NCBI RefSeq assembly: GCF_900187995.1
Contig: NZ_FZNZ01000002.1
Location: 118,859 to 182,858 of the forward strand
Direction: 5' to 3'
Source: Prevotella jejuni
GTDB lineage: Bacteria > Bacteroidota > Bacteroidia > Bacteroidales > Bacteroidaceae
DNA length: 64,000 nt
Part shown: positions 26,912 to 36,788 of the stretch, piece after piece
How the letters are laid out: each line of letters starts with the position of its first letter
Position numbering within the stretch: the first letter of the stretch is position 1
The notes under the pieces: model-generated
The model's input: only the letters and a program-made list of their open reading frames with translations
What the model was told of the DNA's origin: nothing
Database searches by the model: none
Made by a program: the position numbers and the translations under genes

Positions 26912-26974
26912 TTATTAGCCTTATTGGGCTAATAAGGCTAATTGGGCTAATTGGGCTAATAAAACTAATAATTT
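26912..26974. repeat. 9-bp minisatellite, locus 3
   Basis: Seven 9-mers: TTATTAGCC, TTATTGGGC, TAATAAGGC, TAATTGGGC twice, TAATAAAAC, TAATAATTT. It fills nearly all of the 91-bp gap between the convergent acyltransferase and yfcE genes, where a terminator would be expected. Confidence 0.88.
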
Positions 26975-26978
26975 CTCC

Positions 26979-27518
26979 CTATATTCTCTCCTGCTTTAGC
27001 GGTGTTCCATCAAGCGTATAAGCTGTGAAGACACCATGCTCGTAAGTCATGAAAGTAGGTACGTTTCCTCCTTTTGGGAAAGTGATAGAGCCAAGATTAC
27101 AAACGAGTGTACCCTCCTGCTGGGTTAGCTCCCACAGATGAGTATGTCCATAGACAATCGCATCGACACTGCCTTTCGGCATGGACGACTTATTATAGAT
27201 ATGTCCATGTGTCAGGAAAAGCTTTCGACCCTCATCAACTAACATCAAATAGTCGCCCATCATGGGAAATTCAAGTAGCATCTGGTCTACCTCAGCATCA
27301 CAGTTTCCACGTACGGCAACAATGTTATTCGCCCGTTTGTTCAGTGCTTCCACAATTCCCTTAGCGTCTATTCCCTCCGGAATAGAGTTTCGTGGACCAT
27401 AGTTAAGTATGTCTCCGAGTACACAAAGCATATCGCAATGCTCGCGATCATAGAACTGTAGCACCTTTTCCAGTGCTGGTAGACATCCGTGGATATCTGA
27501 TACCAATAGATACTTCAT
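26979..27518 (-). CDS. yfcE: YfcE-type metallophosphoesterase
   Basis: A 179-residue calcineurin-like phosphodiesterase. All metal-binding motifs are present: DIHG (9-12), GD in VLGDILNYGPRN, GNCD, THGH and GHTH. The family hydrolyses phosphodiesters such as bis-pNPP in a Mn-dependent way; the physiological substrate is unsettled. Minus-strand TACCTTTG at 27552-27545 is a likely -7 box. Confidence 0.93.
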   Translation of the reverse strand: MKYLLVSDIHGCLPALEKVLQFYDREHCDMLCVLGDILNYGPRNSIPEGIDAKGIVEALNKRANNIVAVRGNCDAEVDQMLLEFPMMGDYLMLVDEGRKLFLTHGHIYNKSSMPKGSVDAIVYGHTHLWELTQQEGTLVCNLGSITFPKGGNVPTFMTYEHGVFTAYTLDGTPLKQERI

Positions 27519-27544
27519 ATCACTTTCATTGATTGTTTACGTGG

Positions 27545-27552
27545 CAAAGGTA
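27545..27552 (-). promoter_or_regulatory. -7 box of yfcE
   Basis: Minus-strand TACCTTTG, 27 bp upstream of the ATG; no -33 match was found. Confidence 0.5.
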
Positions 27553-27789
27553 ATGTTATTTTCCCATATAACCTTTTAATTTAACCCCAACTAACACATT
27601 ACAGACCATCAAACAGGAGAAAGCCGACTGTTGAAAGCACTTAAAACGAGGTAACCTTTTGATAATAAAAGGCCACAGAGAAATATGTAAAAAGAAGACA
27701 CTGTAGTCTAAGAGCATACTTGTATAAATAACACTAACACAGACTAATAGCATTAAATACTATTTTTTTAAATTATTTCCTTGATTTTA

Positions 27790-27820
27790 TTTGATTGTTT
27801 GAAACTTTTAGCTATATTTG
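27790..27820 (+). promoter_or_regulatory. Promoter of the susC-like gene
   Basis: TTTG at 27790-27793 and TATATTTG at 27813-27820 are 19 bp apart. Transcription should begin near 27827, so the ATG at 27878 is the start and the TTG at 27818 is excluded. Confidence 0.8.
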
Positions 27821-27877
27821 CGACATAATTATCTATTACAATCAACCTTACTTGGAAATAACATAAAGACCAACCTT

Positions 27878-30800
27878 ATGAATACGAAAAGACTCTTTTT
27901 ATTTACCCTATTGATGCTGTCGACACTCGCCAGCTTTGCCCAACAGGTATTCACAACCACAGGTGTTGTAGTTGACGAAACAGGCGAAACGATTATTGGT
28001 GCAACTGTTCAAGTAGTCGGGGACAGCAAACTAATAACAGCAACAGACATGGACGGTAAGTTTACACTTGCCAATGTCAAGTCTGGTGCTAAGTTGGAAG
28101 TATCTTATGTCGGCATGAAGACTTTTACAGGTCTTGCTAAACCGACAATGAAGATTACGATGCTTAATGACAATTCAGCGCTTGACGAGGTGGTTGTTAC
28201 GGCCTTCGGAGAGCAGAAACGTTCGGCATTTACAGGCTCTGCAGCTATTGTTGACTCTAAAAAGATTGAGCATAAACAAGTCAATAACGTGATGAGTAGT
28301 TTGAAAGGTGAGGCTGCTGGTGTTCAGATTATAGACAACAGTGGTGAGCCTGGAGCTACCCCTTCTATCCGTGTACGTGGCTTTAGTAGTATTAGTGCAG
28401 GGCAGAGTCCATTGATTATAGTGGATGGTGCACCTTATGATGGCGGTTGGAATAACCTTAACCCAGCCGATGTGGCTTCTGTAACCGTCCTGAAAGATGC
28501 GTCTTCAACCGCACTCTATGGAGCACGTGGAGCCAATGGCGTTATCATGGTGACTACTAAACATGCACAGGTGGGCAATGCCCGTATATCTGTCGACATG
28601 AGATGGGGTACGAATAGTCGTATTAATCGTAACTATGAGACCATAGATGACCCTGTTAAGTACTATGAGGTCTACTATGATGCACTTTATAATTATCAGT
28701 TACATGGGCTTGGCTTGACTCCTGCTCAAGCCGTAATAGAAGCTAACAAACAGCTCGTCTCATCTGGTGCATCAGGTGGTCTGGGATATCCAATATTTAC
28801 TGTTCCGAATGGAGAACAGCTCATTGGAGCTGATGGACACATGAATCCTAACGCTACATTAGGGCGTGTCATTGAACATAATGGGAAGCGTTATACTATC
28901 ATACCAGACGATTGGAAGAGCTATGCCTTCCGTAATGGAATGCGCAAAGAATATGATATTAACTTGACAGGAGGTAGCGAGAAGATGCAATACTACCTTT
29001 CATTAGGTTACTTAAACAATGAGGGTGTTGCTTACCACTCGGACTTCGACCGTCTCACTGTTCGTGCTAAGGCTGACTACGAGGCACGTAAATGGTTGAA
29101 GGTGGGTACGAACATGAATTTATCTCGCGCTAAATACCATGTGATACCATCGGACGGTAATGGTCTTTTCTATCAGTTGAATAATGTCGCTCCAATATAC
29201 CCTGCCTTTATTCGAGACGAACAAGGAAACATCATAACAGATGAGAATGGACAGATGTTTGACTATGGTAATGGTGCTGTCATTGGTCTTAGACGTCCGA
29301 TGCTACCTAATATCAACCCACTACAAGAGAATGCTCTAAATACGAATAGTTCAAAGGTTAATATGTATTCGCTCCATGGTTATGCGAATATCATGCCTCT
29401 TGAGGGATTAAAACTTACCCTTAATGGTACGGTGACTGTCAACAACTCTCGTGCAACTGAGACTAAACAGCCTTTCTATGGATATAGTCATACAGCCTAC
29501 CCTACGGGTGTTGTGACAAGAACAAGCGACCAAACGTACTCTTATAATTTCCAACAACTCGTCAACTACAACCACGACTTCGGTCATCATCACATGGAGT
29601 TACTCCTTGGACATGAGTTCTATCGCTACAGCTACGAAAACTTGTGGGGTAGTAAACTTGGTATGGCATCTTATTTCACCAACCAAACTCTTGCCGGAGC
29701 AATAAAGTTGGATAGCACAGGAGAGTCTGGTAATGGAGAGTATGAGTCTGAGGGTTTCTTCTTCCGAGGCCAGTATGACTACGACCAAAAGTACTTCGCA
29801 AGTCTTTCCTTCCGTCGTGATGCATCAAGCCGATTTGACCCAGACCACCGCTGGGGCAATTTCTACTCATTTGGTGGTGCTTGGACCATTACGAAAGAGT
29901 CTTTTATGAAACCTTATCGTTGGTTGAATATGCTCAAGCTAAAAGCTTCTTTTGGTCAGCAAGGTAATGATAATATAGGTGATTTCCACTATCTTGACAC
30001 CTACAGTATCGTTAACACAAATAATAAGGTTGGATTAGTTCTATCTGAGAAGGGTAATCCTAATATCACTTGGGAGACCAATAACAACTTCAATGCAGGC
30101 TTCGATTTCGAAATGCTCAATAGCCGCTTGCGTGGAAGTATCGAATACTTCTATAAGAAAACGACTGATATGCTATGCTTCGTCTTTGCCCCTTACTCTG
30201 CAGGCTACAAGGGAACGTACGACAATATAGGTGATATGGTGAACAACGGAGTGGAGATTGACCTCGCTGCTACAGTCTTAAAGACTAAGAATATATCATG
30301 GGATGTCAACGTGAATGCCACTACTTACAAGAATGAAATTACCAAACTCGCTGACGTACTCAAAGCTGATCTCGTCGTAGATGGCCACCCTGGGTATAGT
30401 AGTGGCGATAGACTCTATGCAGAGGGACTCCCTATTTACGAGTGGTACATGCCACGTTATGCTGGTGTATCTAATGAAGGAAAGGCTATGTGGTACTACA
30501 CAGACTCTGACGGAACCCTTAAAACGACAGATGTATACGGTAATGCGTCTTATTACTCATGCGGAAGTCCACACCCAGACGTCTATGGTGGCTTCGGAAC
30601 AACGCTGAATGCGTATGGTTTCGACTTCTCTATCTCCTTTGCTTATTCGTTAGGAGGACTCTCATACGACAATGGTTATGCAGGTTATATGGGTCCACCG
30701 AGTGGTACCTTAGGAGGTGCAGCAATCCATAAAGACGTTCTTAACTCTTGGTCAGCAAGTAATCCGACCAGTAATATACCTCGTTGGCAATATGACGACC

Positions 30801-31066
30801 CAAGTGTCAGCGCTCAGTGCGACCGTTTCCTTATCAGTGGCAGTTATCTATCTCTACAGAACATCAACCTTGGCTACACCCTACCTAAGATATGGGTAAA
30901 CAAGATAGGATTAGATAACATACGCATTTATGTGGCTGCTGATAACGTGTACTTCTGGAGTAAACGCAAGGGATTCGACCCACGTGGCTCTTTCTCAGGA
31001 GGAAGTAGTACATCCACCTATAGCCCTACGAGAACCATCTCTGGTGGTATTAAACTAAGCTTCTAA
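27878..31066 (+). CDS. SusC/RagA-type TonB-dependent outer-membrane transporter
   Basis: A protein of about 1062 residues that forms the TonB-driven barrel of a nutrient uptake complex. It has a signal peptide (MNTKRLFLFTLLMLSTLASFAQ), a carboxypeptidase-regulatory-like domain (TGVVVDETGETIIGATV), a plug with LIIVDGAPYDGGWNNLNPAD and SVTVLKDASSTALYGARG, then a barrel to the C-terminal Phe. It is 29 bp upstream of the SusD partner. No glycoside hydrolase, sensor or sigma gene lies nearby, so the substrate (glycan or peptide) cannot be inferred. Confidence 0.95.
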   Translation: MNTKRLFLFTLLMLSTLASFAQQVFTTTGVVVDETGETIIGATVQVVGDSKLITATDMDGKFTLANVKSGAKLEVSYVGMKTFTGLAKPTMKITMLNDNSALDEVVVTAFGEQKRSAFTGSAAIVDSKKIEHKQVNNVMSSLKGEAAGVQIIDNSGEPGATPSIRVRGFSSISAGQSPLIIVDGAPYDGGWNNLNPADVASVTVLKDASSTALYGARGANGVIMVTTKHAQVGNARISVDMRWGTNSRINRNYETIDDPVKYYEVYYDALYNYQLHGLGLTPAQAVIEANKQLVSSGASGGLGYPIFTVPNGEQLIGADGHMNPNATLGRVIEHNGKRYTIIPDDWKSYAFRNGMRKEYDINLTGGSEKMQYYLSLGYLNNEGVAYHSDFDRLTVRAKADYEARKWLKVGTNMNLSRAKYHVIPSDGNGLFYQLNNVAPIYPAFIRDEQGNIITDENGQMFDYGNGAVIGLRRPMLPNINPLQENALNTNSSKVNMYSLHGYANIMPLEGLKLTLNGTVTVNNSRATETKQPFYGYSHTAYPTGVVTRTSDQTYSYNFQQLVNYNHDFGHHHMELLLGHEFYRYSYENLWGSKLGMASYFTNQTLAGAIKLDSTGESGNGEYESEGFFFRGQYDYDQKYFASLSFRRDASSRFDPDHRWGNFYSFGGAWTITKESFMKPYRWLNMLKLKASFGQQGNDNIGDFHYLDTYSIVNTNNKVGLVLSEKGNPNITWETNNNFNAGFDFEMLNSRLRGSIEYFYKKTTDMLCFVFAPYSAGYKGTYDNIGDMVNNGVEIDLAATVLKTKNISWDVNVNATTYKNEITKLADVLKADLVVDGHPGYSSGDRLYAEGLPIYEWYMPRYAGVSNEGKAMWYYTDSDGTLKTTDVYGNASYYSCGSPHPDVYGGFGTTLNAYGFDFSISFAYSLGGLSYDNGYAGYMGPPSGTLGGAAIHKDVLNSWSASNPTSNIPRWQYDDPSVSAQCDRFLISGSYLSLQNINLGYTLPKIWVNKIGLDNIRIYVAADNVYFWSKRKGFDPRGSFSGGSSTSTYSPTRTISGGIKLSF

Positions 31067-31095
31067 CCATCTTCTCACATTAATACTACGTCATT

Positions 31096-32859
31096 ATGAA
31101 ACGCTTAATATCAAATCACATCATATCATTGACTATCGTTGCAGCAGCAACCTTCGGTCTTGTTTCCTGTATCGATAGTATAGAACCATCAGAGGTACTG
31201 ACTTCTGACCAAGTAAAGAAGATATCTTCCTCACAAGAAGGACTTATTAATGGTATCCTTTCTTATATGATAACCTTCGACTCTTGGGGTTCAGGCGATC
31301 CACTAAACGACTGGGGCTATCCTTGTCAGATGTTTTATAGGGAAGTATTAGGGAGTGATATCCCTGTATACAGTAGTAACTACAGCTATTGGACAACGGT
31401 CGAAAGCGGCGTAAACACCCGTTTTAAGGCCTATTACACCTATCGTTTCTATTACGATTTCATTGCCACCTGTAATAATGTGACAAGTGTCGTAGACCCA
31501 GCCACGGCTTCTCCTACCTCAAAGAACTACTTAGGTATAGCTCTAACTTACCGTGCAATGGCTTATCTCGATATAGCTCGTCAATTCGAGTTCAAGAAGA
31601 CTGGCATTGCAAGTCTTGATGATAAGGCATCAAAAGATGGGATATGGGGACTCACAGTTCCTATTGTCACCGAGAAAACAACTAAAGAGATGCAGCGCCA
31701 CAATCCACGTGCTCCATTCTACAAGATGTATCGTTTCATCCTTACCGACCTCAACCATGCAGAGGAGTACTTGGCCAACTACGCACGTCCCGACAAGAAT
31801 TTGCCTGACCTTAGTGTAGTTTATGGACTCAAGGCCCGCCTTTGGATGGAGATGGCAAGCCGTTTCGACCAGAGCAGTGCCGACCTTGCTGCAGCCGTTA
31901 CAGCCGAGGACTCAGCAAGTATTGAGTATGACAAGTTAGGTATAACCACCGCCCGTGAGTGCTACGAAAAGGCACGCACCTACGCTCGTAAGGCTGTCAG
32001 TGGTTACAGTCCAGTTACCGAAGCCCAGTGGCTTAGCACACAAGACGGATTTAACAAGGACAATCAAGCATGGATGTGGAAATTAGGTTATACCACACGT
32101 GAGCAAATCAGCTATATGTACTACACCTTTACCAGCACCGTGACATCGGAGACTAATTGGGGACTTGCTGGCACATACGGTGCAACACGTATGATTGGTA
32201 GTGCCCTATACGACAAGATGCCGGAAGGCGACTGGCGTCATTATGCATGGATTGACCCGACCGCAGCAGGTACACATGAGGGTTACGAGAAATACGACTC
32301 TATTACGATTGGCACCAAGAAGGAGAAGTTAACCCTCTTAGACGAGGACGCATGGAAGGAGCTACCAGCCTATGCTAACATCAAGTTCCGCCCAGCAAAG
32401 GGTAACATCTCCGACACTTACGAGGGACAATTCATAAGTCTTCCATTGATGCGCATGGAGGAGATGAAGTTTATCGACATCGAAGCGACTGCTCATTTAG
32501 ATGGTGTTGCAGCAGGTGTTACGGCTCTGAAGGATTTTATAAACACTTATCGTTACACCGACAACTCCTATCAAGCAAACAATGCCACCACGATGGAGGA
32601 CTTTATCAAAGAACTTATGATACAGAAACGCATAGAGTTCTGGGGCGAGGGAATCACTTACTTCGACTATAAACGTCTTGGCTTACAGGTGCGCAGAAAG
32701 GACAACACCAATTATGAACCATCTGCTCGCATCAATTCTAAGGAAGGTTATGTATGCCCATGGATGAACTTCTTCATCCTTGAATACGAGACACACAACA
32801 ATGTAGCATGTAAACCTAACCCCGACACATCTGGTAGTTTGACAGTAACAAATCAATAA
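31096..32859 (+). CDS. SusD/RagB-type surface lipoprotein
   Basis: A 587-residue outer-membrane lipoprotein that lids the SusC barrel and binds substrate. It has a lipobox (GLVSC at about 25), TPR-like helices in the first half (SPTSKNYLGIALTYRAMAYL) and the C-terminal signature RIEFWGEGITYFDYKRLG (about 520-540). It is in an operon with the SusC gene and followed by a terminator. Confidence 0.95.
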   Translation: MKRLISNHIISLTIVAAATFGLVSCIDSIEPSEVLTSDQVKKISSSQEGLINGILSYMITFDSWGSGDPLNDWGYPCQMFYREVLGSDIPVYSSNYSYWTTVESGVNTRFKAYYTYRFYYDFIATCNNVTSVVDPATASPTSKNYLGIALTYRAMAYLDIARQFEFKKTGIASLDDKASKDGIWGLTVPIVTEKTTKEMQRHNPRAPFYKMYRFILTDLNHAEEYLANYARPDKNLPDLSVVYGLKARLWMEMASRFDQSSADLAAAVTAEDSASIEYDKLGITTARECYEKARTYARKAVSGYSPVTEAQWLSTQDGFNKDNQAWMWKLGYTTREQISYMYYTFTSTVTSETNWGLAGTYGATRMIGSALYDKMPEGDWRHYAWIDPTAAGTHEGYEKYDSITIGTKKEKLTLLDEDAWKELPAYANIKFRPAKGNISDTYEGQFISLPLMRMEEMKFIDIEATAHLDGVAAGVTALKDFINTYRYTDNSYQANNATTMEDFIKELMIQKRIEFWGEGITYFDYKRLGLQVRRKDNTNYEPSARINSKEGYVCPWMNFFILEYETHNNVACKPNPDTSGSLTVTNQ

Positions 32860-32892
32860 TAACGGATGTTAAGACAGATAGTTGTTAAATAA

Positions 32893-32944
32893 AAAGCAGA
32901 CGCTAAGAGGCGAACCTATTGTTTCGTCTTTGGCGTCTGCTTTC
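32893..32944 (+). terminator. Terminator of the susCD-like operon
   Basis: AAAGCAGACGC and GCGTCTGCTTT form an 11-bp stem around a long loop with secondary pairing, followed by T-rich DNA, about 35 bp past the SusD stop. Confidence 0.8.
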
Positions 32945-32958
32945 TTAATAGAGGAAAG

Positions 32959-33888
32959 ATGGAGATAAGAGACATCTTTACACTTCGTAAACAAGGGCGA
33001 ACAGAAGAGGCTTACGCAGCCATTCTCCCTATGTATGCGGTCCACAAAGGGCATTATACCACCATTGCCATGTTCTGGGTAGGGGTCGACATGATGAAGC
33101 TCCGCTATCAACAGCGGCAGTTAGAAGAAGCTTATAAGATATTCCGAAGTCTGTTGAGGCTCTATCCTACGATGGACGACAAGGACCTTAAAGGACAGAG
33201 CACTTTAATGCGTGCTGCCTTGTTGGTCTTCGAGCACCATCCAGGATTTTCCATGCTCGATTTCATAACACAATGGGGTATCACCCGACTAACGGACGAT
33301 GAGTGGCGAATGGAGCAAGGGAACGGCCATCCAATACCCTCTATAGGAATGCGTATAGTAGGGAAAGTCTTCAAGGAGGTGGAGAGTAAGCCTACTGTTG
33401 ACATGGCGTTGAAGGCTGCACCGATATTAGCAGAGGCGCTAAAACACAGCCCCTATAACATGCACAACCAACGTTACAAGGCGATGATATATCGGATTAT
33501 GGGCAAGAAGGACAAGGCTATCAACATCTACACCCATCTTATCAAGAACCACCGACAGTCTTATCTCTTTCACGAACTATCCGAACTCATTGACGATGAG
33601 CGCTACAAGATTGCACTTCTCTGTAAAGCCATCGCTGTACAACGTGAGGAAAAGTTCCGACAGCGCATGCGCTTTACCCTTGCGGGGCTACTCTTCAGAA
33701 GAGACAAAGCCCGTGCTCGTTACGAACTCGATAAATGTATTGCTATGCGCAAGCAGTTAGGCTATTCCATCACATGGGAGATGCAGAACCTTGTTGCAAG
33801 TCTGGCAGATATAGCACCAGTATCAGAAGCTAACGAAAAGAGCTTCTATAGGGAGCAAGAAGTAGTATTGAAAGAGCTTGCAAGATAG
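32959..33888 (+). CDS. TPR-like helical protein, unknown function
   Basis: A 309-residue all-helical cytoplasmic protein without signal peptide. TPR-like pairs are visible at RKQGRTEEAYAAILPMY (about 10-26), RQLEEAYKIFRSLLRLYP (about 54-71), MGKKDKAINIYTHLIK and FRRDKARARYELDKCI. The start lies 15 bp after the SusCD terminator, so it either reads through or has its own promoter. The layout loosely resembles DUF7017-type TPR proteins of conflict systems, but no partner genes are present, so I do not assign that role. Confidence 0.75.
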   Translation: MEIRDIFTLRKQGRTEEAYAAILPMYAVHKGHYTTIAMFWVGVDMMKLRYQQRQLEEAYKIFRSLLRLYPTMDDKDLKGQSTLMRAALLVFEHHPGFSMLDFITQWGITRLTDDEWRMEQGNGHPIPSIGMRIVGKVFKEVESKPTVDMALKAAPILAEALKHSPYNMHNQRYKAMIYRIMGKKDKAINIYTHLIKNHRQSYLFHELSELIDDERYKIALLCKAIAVQREEKFRQRMRFTLAGLLFRRDKARARYELDKCIAMRKQLGYSITWEMQNLVASLADIAPVSEANEKSFYREQEVVLKELAR

Positions 33889-34071
33889 TCGTTCACATGC
33901 CCAATTACCATATTGTTCAAGATTTGCAAGGCTTGGACAGATTCTTACATAGCATAATCTAAACGGCAACTAACAATACACTGTAAGCTCATCGTTACTA
34001 CCCCACAAAAAGAAATATCCCTTCTTTTGTCATTTTCTAATAATTTCTTATCGATTCCACTACCTTTTTAA

Positions 34072-34079
34072 TACCTTTG
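34072..34079 (+). promoter_or_regulatory. -7 box of the 34113 lipoprotein gene
   Basis: TACCTTTG at 34072-34079, 33 bp upstream of the ATG; a -33 TTTG is not found at the usual distance. Confidence 0.5.
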
Positions 34080-34112
34080 CAAAACATGTTGTAAAACACT
34101 TTCATCAGCTTT

Positions 34113-34646
34113 ATGAAACACTTATATCTATCCGCTTTATTCCTTTTGGGCTTAACATCCTGTCAAATAGGAGGCTTAACTTCGGGCTATTCACATCTTT
34201 CAGCTACACAAAAGGAGAGAGTCGTAACACTTGAAGACGATATTGATGCTATTCATGACTTCTCAAAAGTATATACAGTCAGCATTAATCAGGTGAGACA
34301 ATACATCGAATCACACGATAGAGTACTGCTATATGACTATACACCCTTTTGTCGTTCAACCTATTGTGTGTCGCCTTCAGCCTTAGTATCTCAGTGCAAA
34401 GACAAGGGAATTAACGTCCTTGTCATATCGAATATATATGACGACATATTCAAACAAAAGCATACTACCTTCCCTATGCTGATGATTGATACGAAGCAGT
34501 TCTCGACTAAATGGAGAGCAAAATACCATGATCTTTTCTATTTACCCTTGACTGGACATACAGACAAGGAACTGAACTACGCCAGTTTTCATTACTTTGA
34601 GAAAGGAAAATACATCAAGAGTTTCAAAAGCCCAAACGACATTTAA
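34113..34646 (+). CDS. Hypothetical lipoprotein with possible thioredoxin-like fold
   Basis: A 177-residue protein with a short lipobox signal (LLGLTSCQ). The middle holds VLLYDYTPFCRSTYC (about 91-105), where a beta strand leads into a CxxxxC pair, followed by a helix and a second strand (INVLVISNIYD). That pattern is reminiscent of a thioredoxin-like fold with an altered active site. The C-terminus (FHYFEKGKYIKSFKSP) also fits such a fold. No family is recognised. Confidence 0.7.
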   Translation: MKHLYLSALFLLGLTSCQIGGLTSGYSHLSATQKERVVTLEDDIDAIHDFSKVYTVSINQVRQYIESHDRVLLYDYTPFCRSTYCVSPSALVSQCKDKGINVLVISNIYDDIFKQKHTTFPMLMIDTKQFSTKWRAKYHDLFYLPLTGHTDKELNYASFHYFEKGKYIKSFKSPNDI

Positions 34647-34845
34647 CTCTCTTGTTCACGGCAGATTAATACATTCCTAAACCGTGGAATGACCCAGAAT
34701 ATACCAATATCAAGGAAGTAGAGGTTGGACATTTATCGTTCAATCTCTACTTTTCTTTTCGCCAAGTAATGGCCAATTAATACATCACCGAGACTGAAAA
34801 CGCACAATATCGAGCAGCGACAAGGAGACATCACCACGTCAAATT

Positions 34846-34937
34846 CAAATTATTTTCATGAAAAGAAATAATTATTTTCACGACAGGAAATATTTTTTTT
34901 CATGAAGAAAAATATTTTTCTTCATGAAAAAAATTCG
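34846..34937. repeat. 22-bp-phased CATGAA element, copy R6
   Basis: 92 bp with cores at 34857, 34879 (CACGAC), 34901 and 34923, ending AATTCG. It lies between convergent genes. Confidence 0.92.
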
Positions 34938-35041
34938 GTAAATCCCATCTGTCAGAGGGGAAAAAGCAATCATACACACTGGTTTTAGGCCATATAAAGC
35001 ATCTTGTCAGCGCTATGCAAGGCAACACCCACAGCCCCTAT

Positions 35042-35084
35042 AAAACAAAAGATGCCGTATCCAACTCACAGATACGGCATCTTC
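35042..35084 (-). terminator. aspA terminator
   Basis: GATGCCGTATC and its exact complement flank a 9-nt loop; on the minus strand TTTTGTTTT follows. It is about 65 bp past the aspA stop. Confidence 0.88.
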
Positions 35085-35147
35085 ACTATAGTAATCATGC
35101 GAGGAACAGCTATGTGCTGTTAGTCTACACGACCGAAAAAAAGCATT

Positions 35148-36560
35148 TTATTTCACTCTCTCCTCTGGTGCGAGCATGTGTTCTGGTGATAGGATAGCAT
35201 CGAGTTTCTCCTTAGAAAGCAGCTTGTGTTCGAGTACGAGGTCGTAAACAGAGCCTCCTGTTGCAAGCGCCTCCTTAGCAATCTTCGTGCTATTCTTGTA
35301 TCCTATGTATGGATTAAGTGCTGTCACGATACCAATAGAGTGCTTAACCATCTCAAGACAACGGTCCTTATTCACCGTGATACCGTCGATACACTTCTCA
35401 CGCAGCGTGTCCATTGCGTTAGGCAACCATGTTAGATCCTCAATAAGACACTCAGTGATGATTGGTTCCATCACATTCAACTGCAACTGACCAGCCTCAG
35501 CAGCAATCATCACAGTCGTATCGTTACCGATTACCTTGAAACATGTCTGGTTCGTAACCTCAGGGATAACAGGGTTCACCTTACCTGGCATGATACTTGA
35601 ACCCGGTGCCATCGGTGGGAGATTAATCTCATTCAGACCGCAACGAGGACCAGATGCCAACAAACGGAGGTCGTTACAAATCTTAGAAAGTTTAACAGCA
35701 AGACGCTTCAACGCACTTGAATAGCTTACGTATGCACCAGTGTCAGGGGTTGCCTCGACAAGGTCAACACCAGCAATGAACTCCATTCCCGTCAGTTCGC
35801 TGAGCTTTTCTGCACAAATCTTAGGGAAGCCAGGGGCAGCATTAAGACCAGTTCCGATCGCAGTACCACCCATATTAATTTCATGTAAGAGGGCAGCATT
35901 ACGATTTAAGTTAGCTATCTCCTCCTCCAAAGTATTCGCAAAAGCATTAAACTCCTGTCCGCTTGTCATAGGAACAGCGTCCTGCAGCTGTGTACGTCCC
36001 ATCTTAATGACATGCTTAAATTCCTCCCCTTTTCTACGGAAAGCAGCGATAAGCTCGCTAAGAGAGGCCACAAGCTTCTTATTCAGTAGGATAAGTGTCA
36101 GACGAATAGTCGTTGGATAGACATCATTCGTTGACTGTCCGCAGTTAGCATGGTCGTTAGGAGAGCAGTACTGGAACTCTCCCTTCTTATGACCCATAAT
36201 CTCGCAAGCACGGTTAGCGATAACTTCATTGGCATTCATATTGACAGATGTGCCCGCACCTCCTTGTACCATATCGGTCACAAAGTTCTCGTGCATCTTG
36301 CCATCGATGATTTCGCGGCATGCTTCCGACATCGCATCAGCCACCTCGTTACTAATCTCACCGAGTTGACGATTAGTCTCTACAGCAGCTAATTTGACGT
36401 AAGCTATTGCCACGACATAGTCTGGGTAGTCGCACATACGCTTGCGTGAGATGTGGTAGTTGTTAATGGCACGCTGTGTTTGTACGCCATAATAAGCCTC
36501 TTCTGGTACTTTTAGTTCACCTAAGAGGTCGCTTTCTACACGAAATTTCTTTTCTTCCAT
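35148..36560 (-). CDS. aspA: Aspartate ammonia-lyase
   Basis: A 470-residue fumarase/aspartase superfamily enzyme that converts aspartate to fumarate and ammonia, feeding fumarate respiration and succinate production. The signature GSSIMPGKVNPVIPE (about 318-332) is intact, as are SPNDHANCGQSTND and the TSVNMNANEVIANRA block. Length matches AspA; fumarase C is the alternative but the sequence flow is of aspartase type. A porin gene precedes it on the same strand 228 bp upstream. Confidence 0.93.
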   Translation of the reverse strand: MEEKKFRVESDLLGELKVPEEAYYGVQTQRAINNYHISRKRMCDYPDYVVAIAYVKLAAVETNRQLGEISNEVADAMSEACREIIDGKMHENFVTDMVQGGAGTSVNMNANEVIANRACEIMGHKKGEFQYCSPNDHANCGQSTNDVYPTTIRLTLILLNKKLVASLSELIAAFRRKGEEFKHVIKMGRTQLQDAVPMTSGQEFNAFANTLEEEIANLNRNAALLHEINMGGTAIGTGLNAAPGFPKICAEKLSELTGMEFIAGVDLVEATPDTGAYVSYSSALKRLAVKLSKICNDLRLLASGPRCGLNEINLPPMAPGSSIMPGKVNPVIPEVTNQTCFKVIGNDTTVMIAAEAGQLQLNVMEPIITECLIEDLTWLPNAMDTLREKCIDGITVNKDRCLEMVKHSIGIVTALNPYIGYKNSTKIAKEALATGGSVYDLVLEHKLLSKEKLDAILSPEHMLAPEERVK

Positions 36561-36788
36561 GATTCTATATTGATAAAGTTAGCGTTATTCTCGTTCGCAT
36601 GTGGGAAGAGAATGAACAGTTTTTTTCATTTATGAGGATGTTTCTGAGGACCAATAGAGGCAGCGTTTACGACTGCTATTAGGCTGTCCGTTGAGGCCGA
36701 CAAGCCGTTTCACACCTCCTTAACCATTGAGGTACAGCAGTCTGACAGGCGCCCTTCAGCATCTTTCCAATCCTTTTGTATCCTACAT

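Noticed and set aside
32959..33888. TPR-like gene as a TOTE-type conflict system
   Set aside because: Only a loose resemblance; the nuclease and helicase partners are absent.
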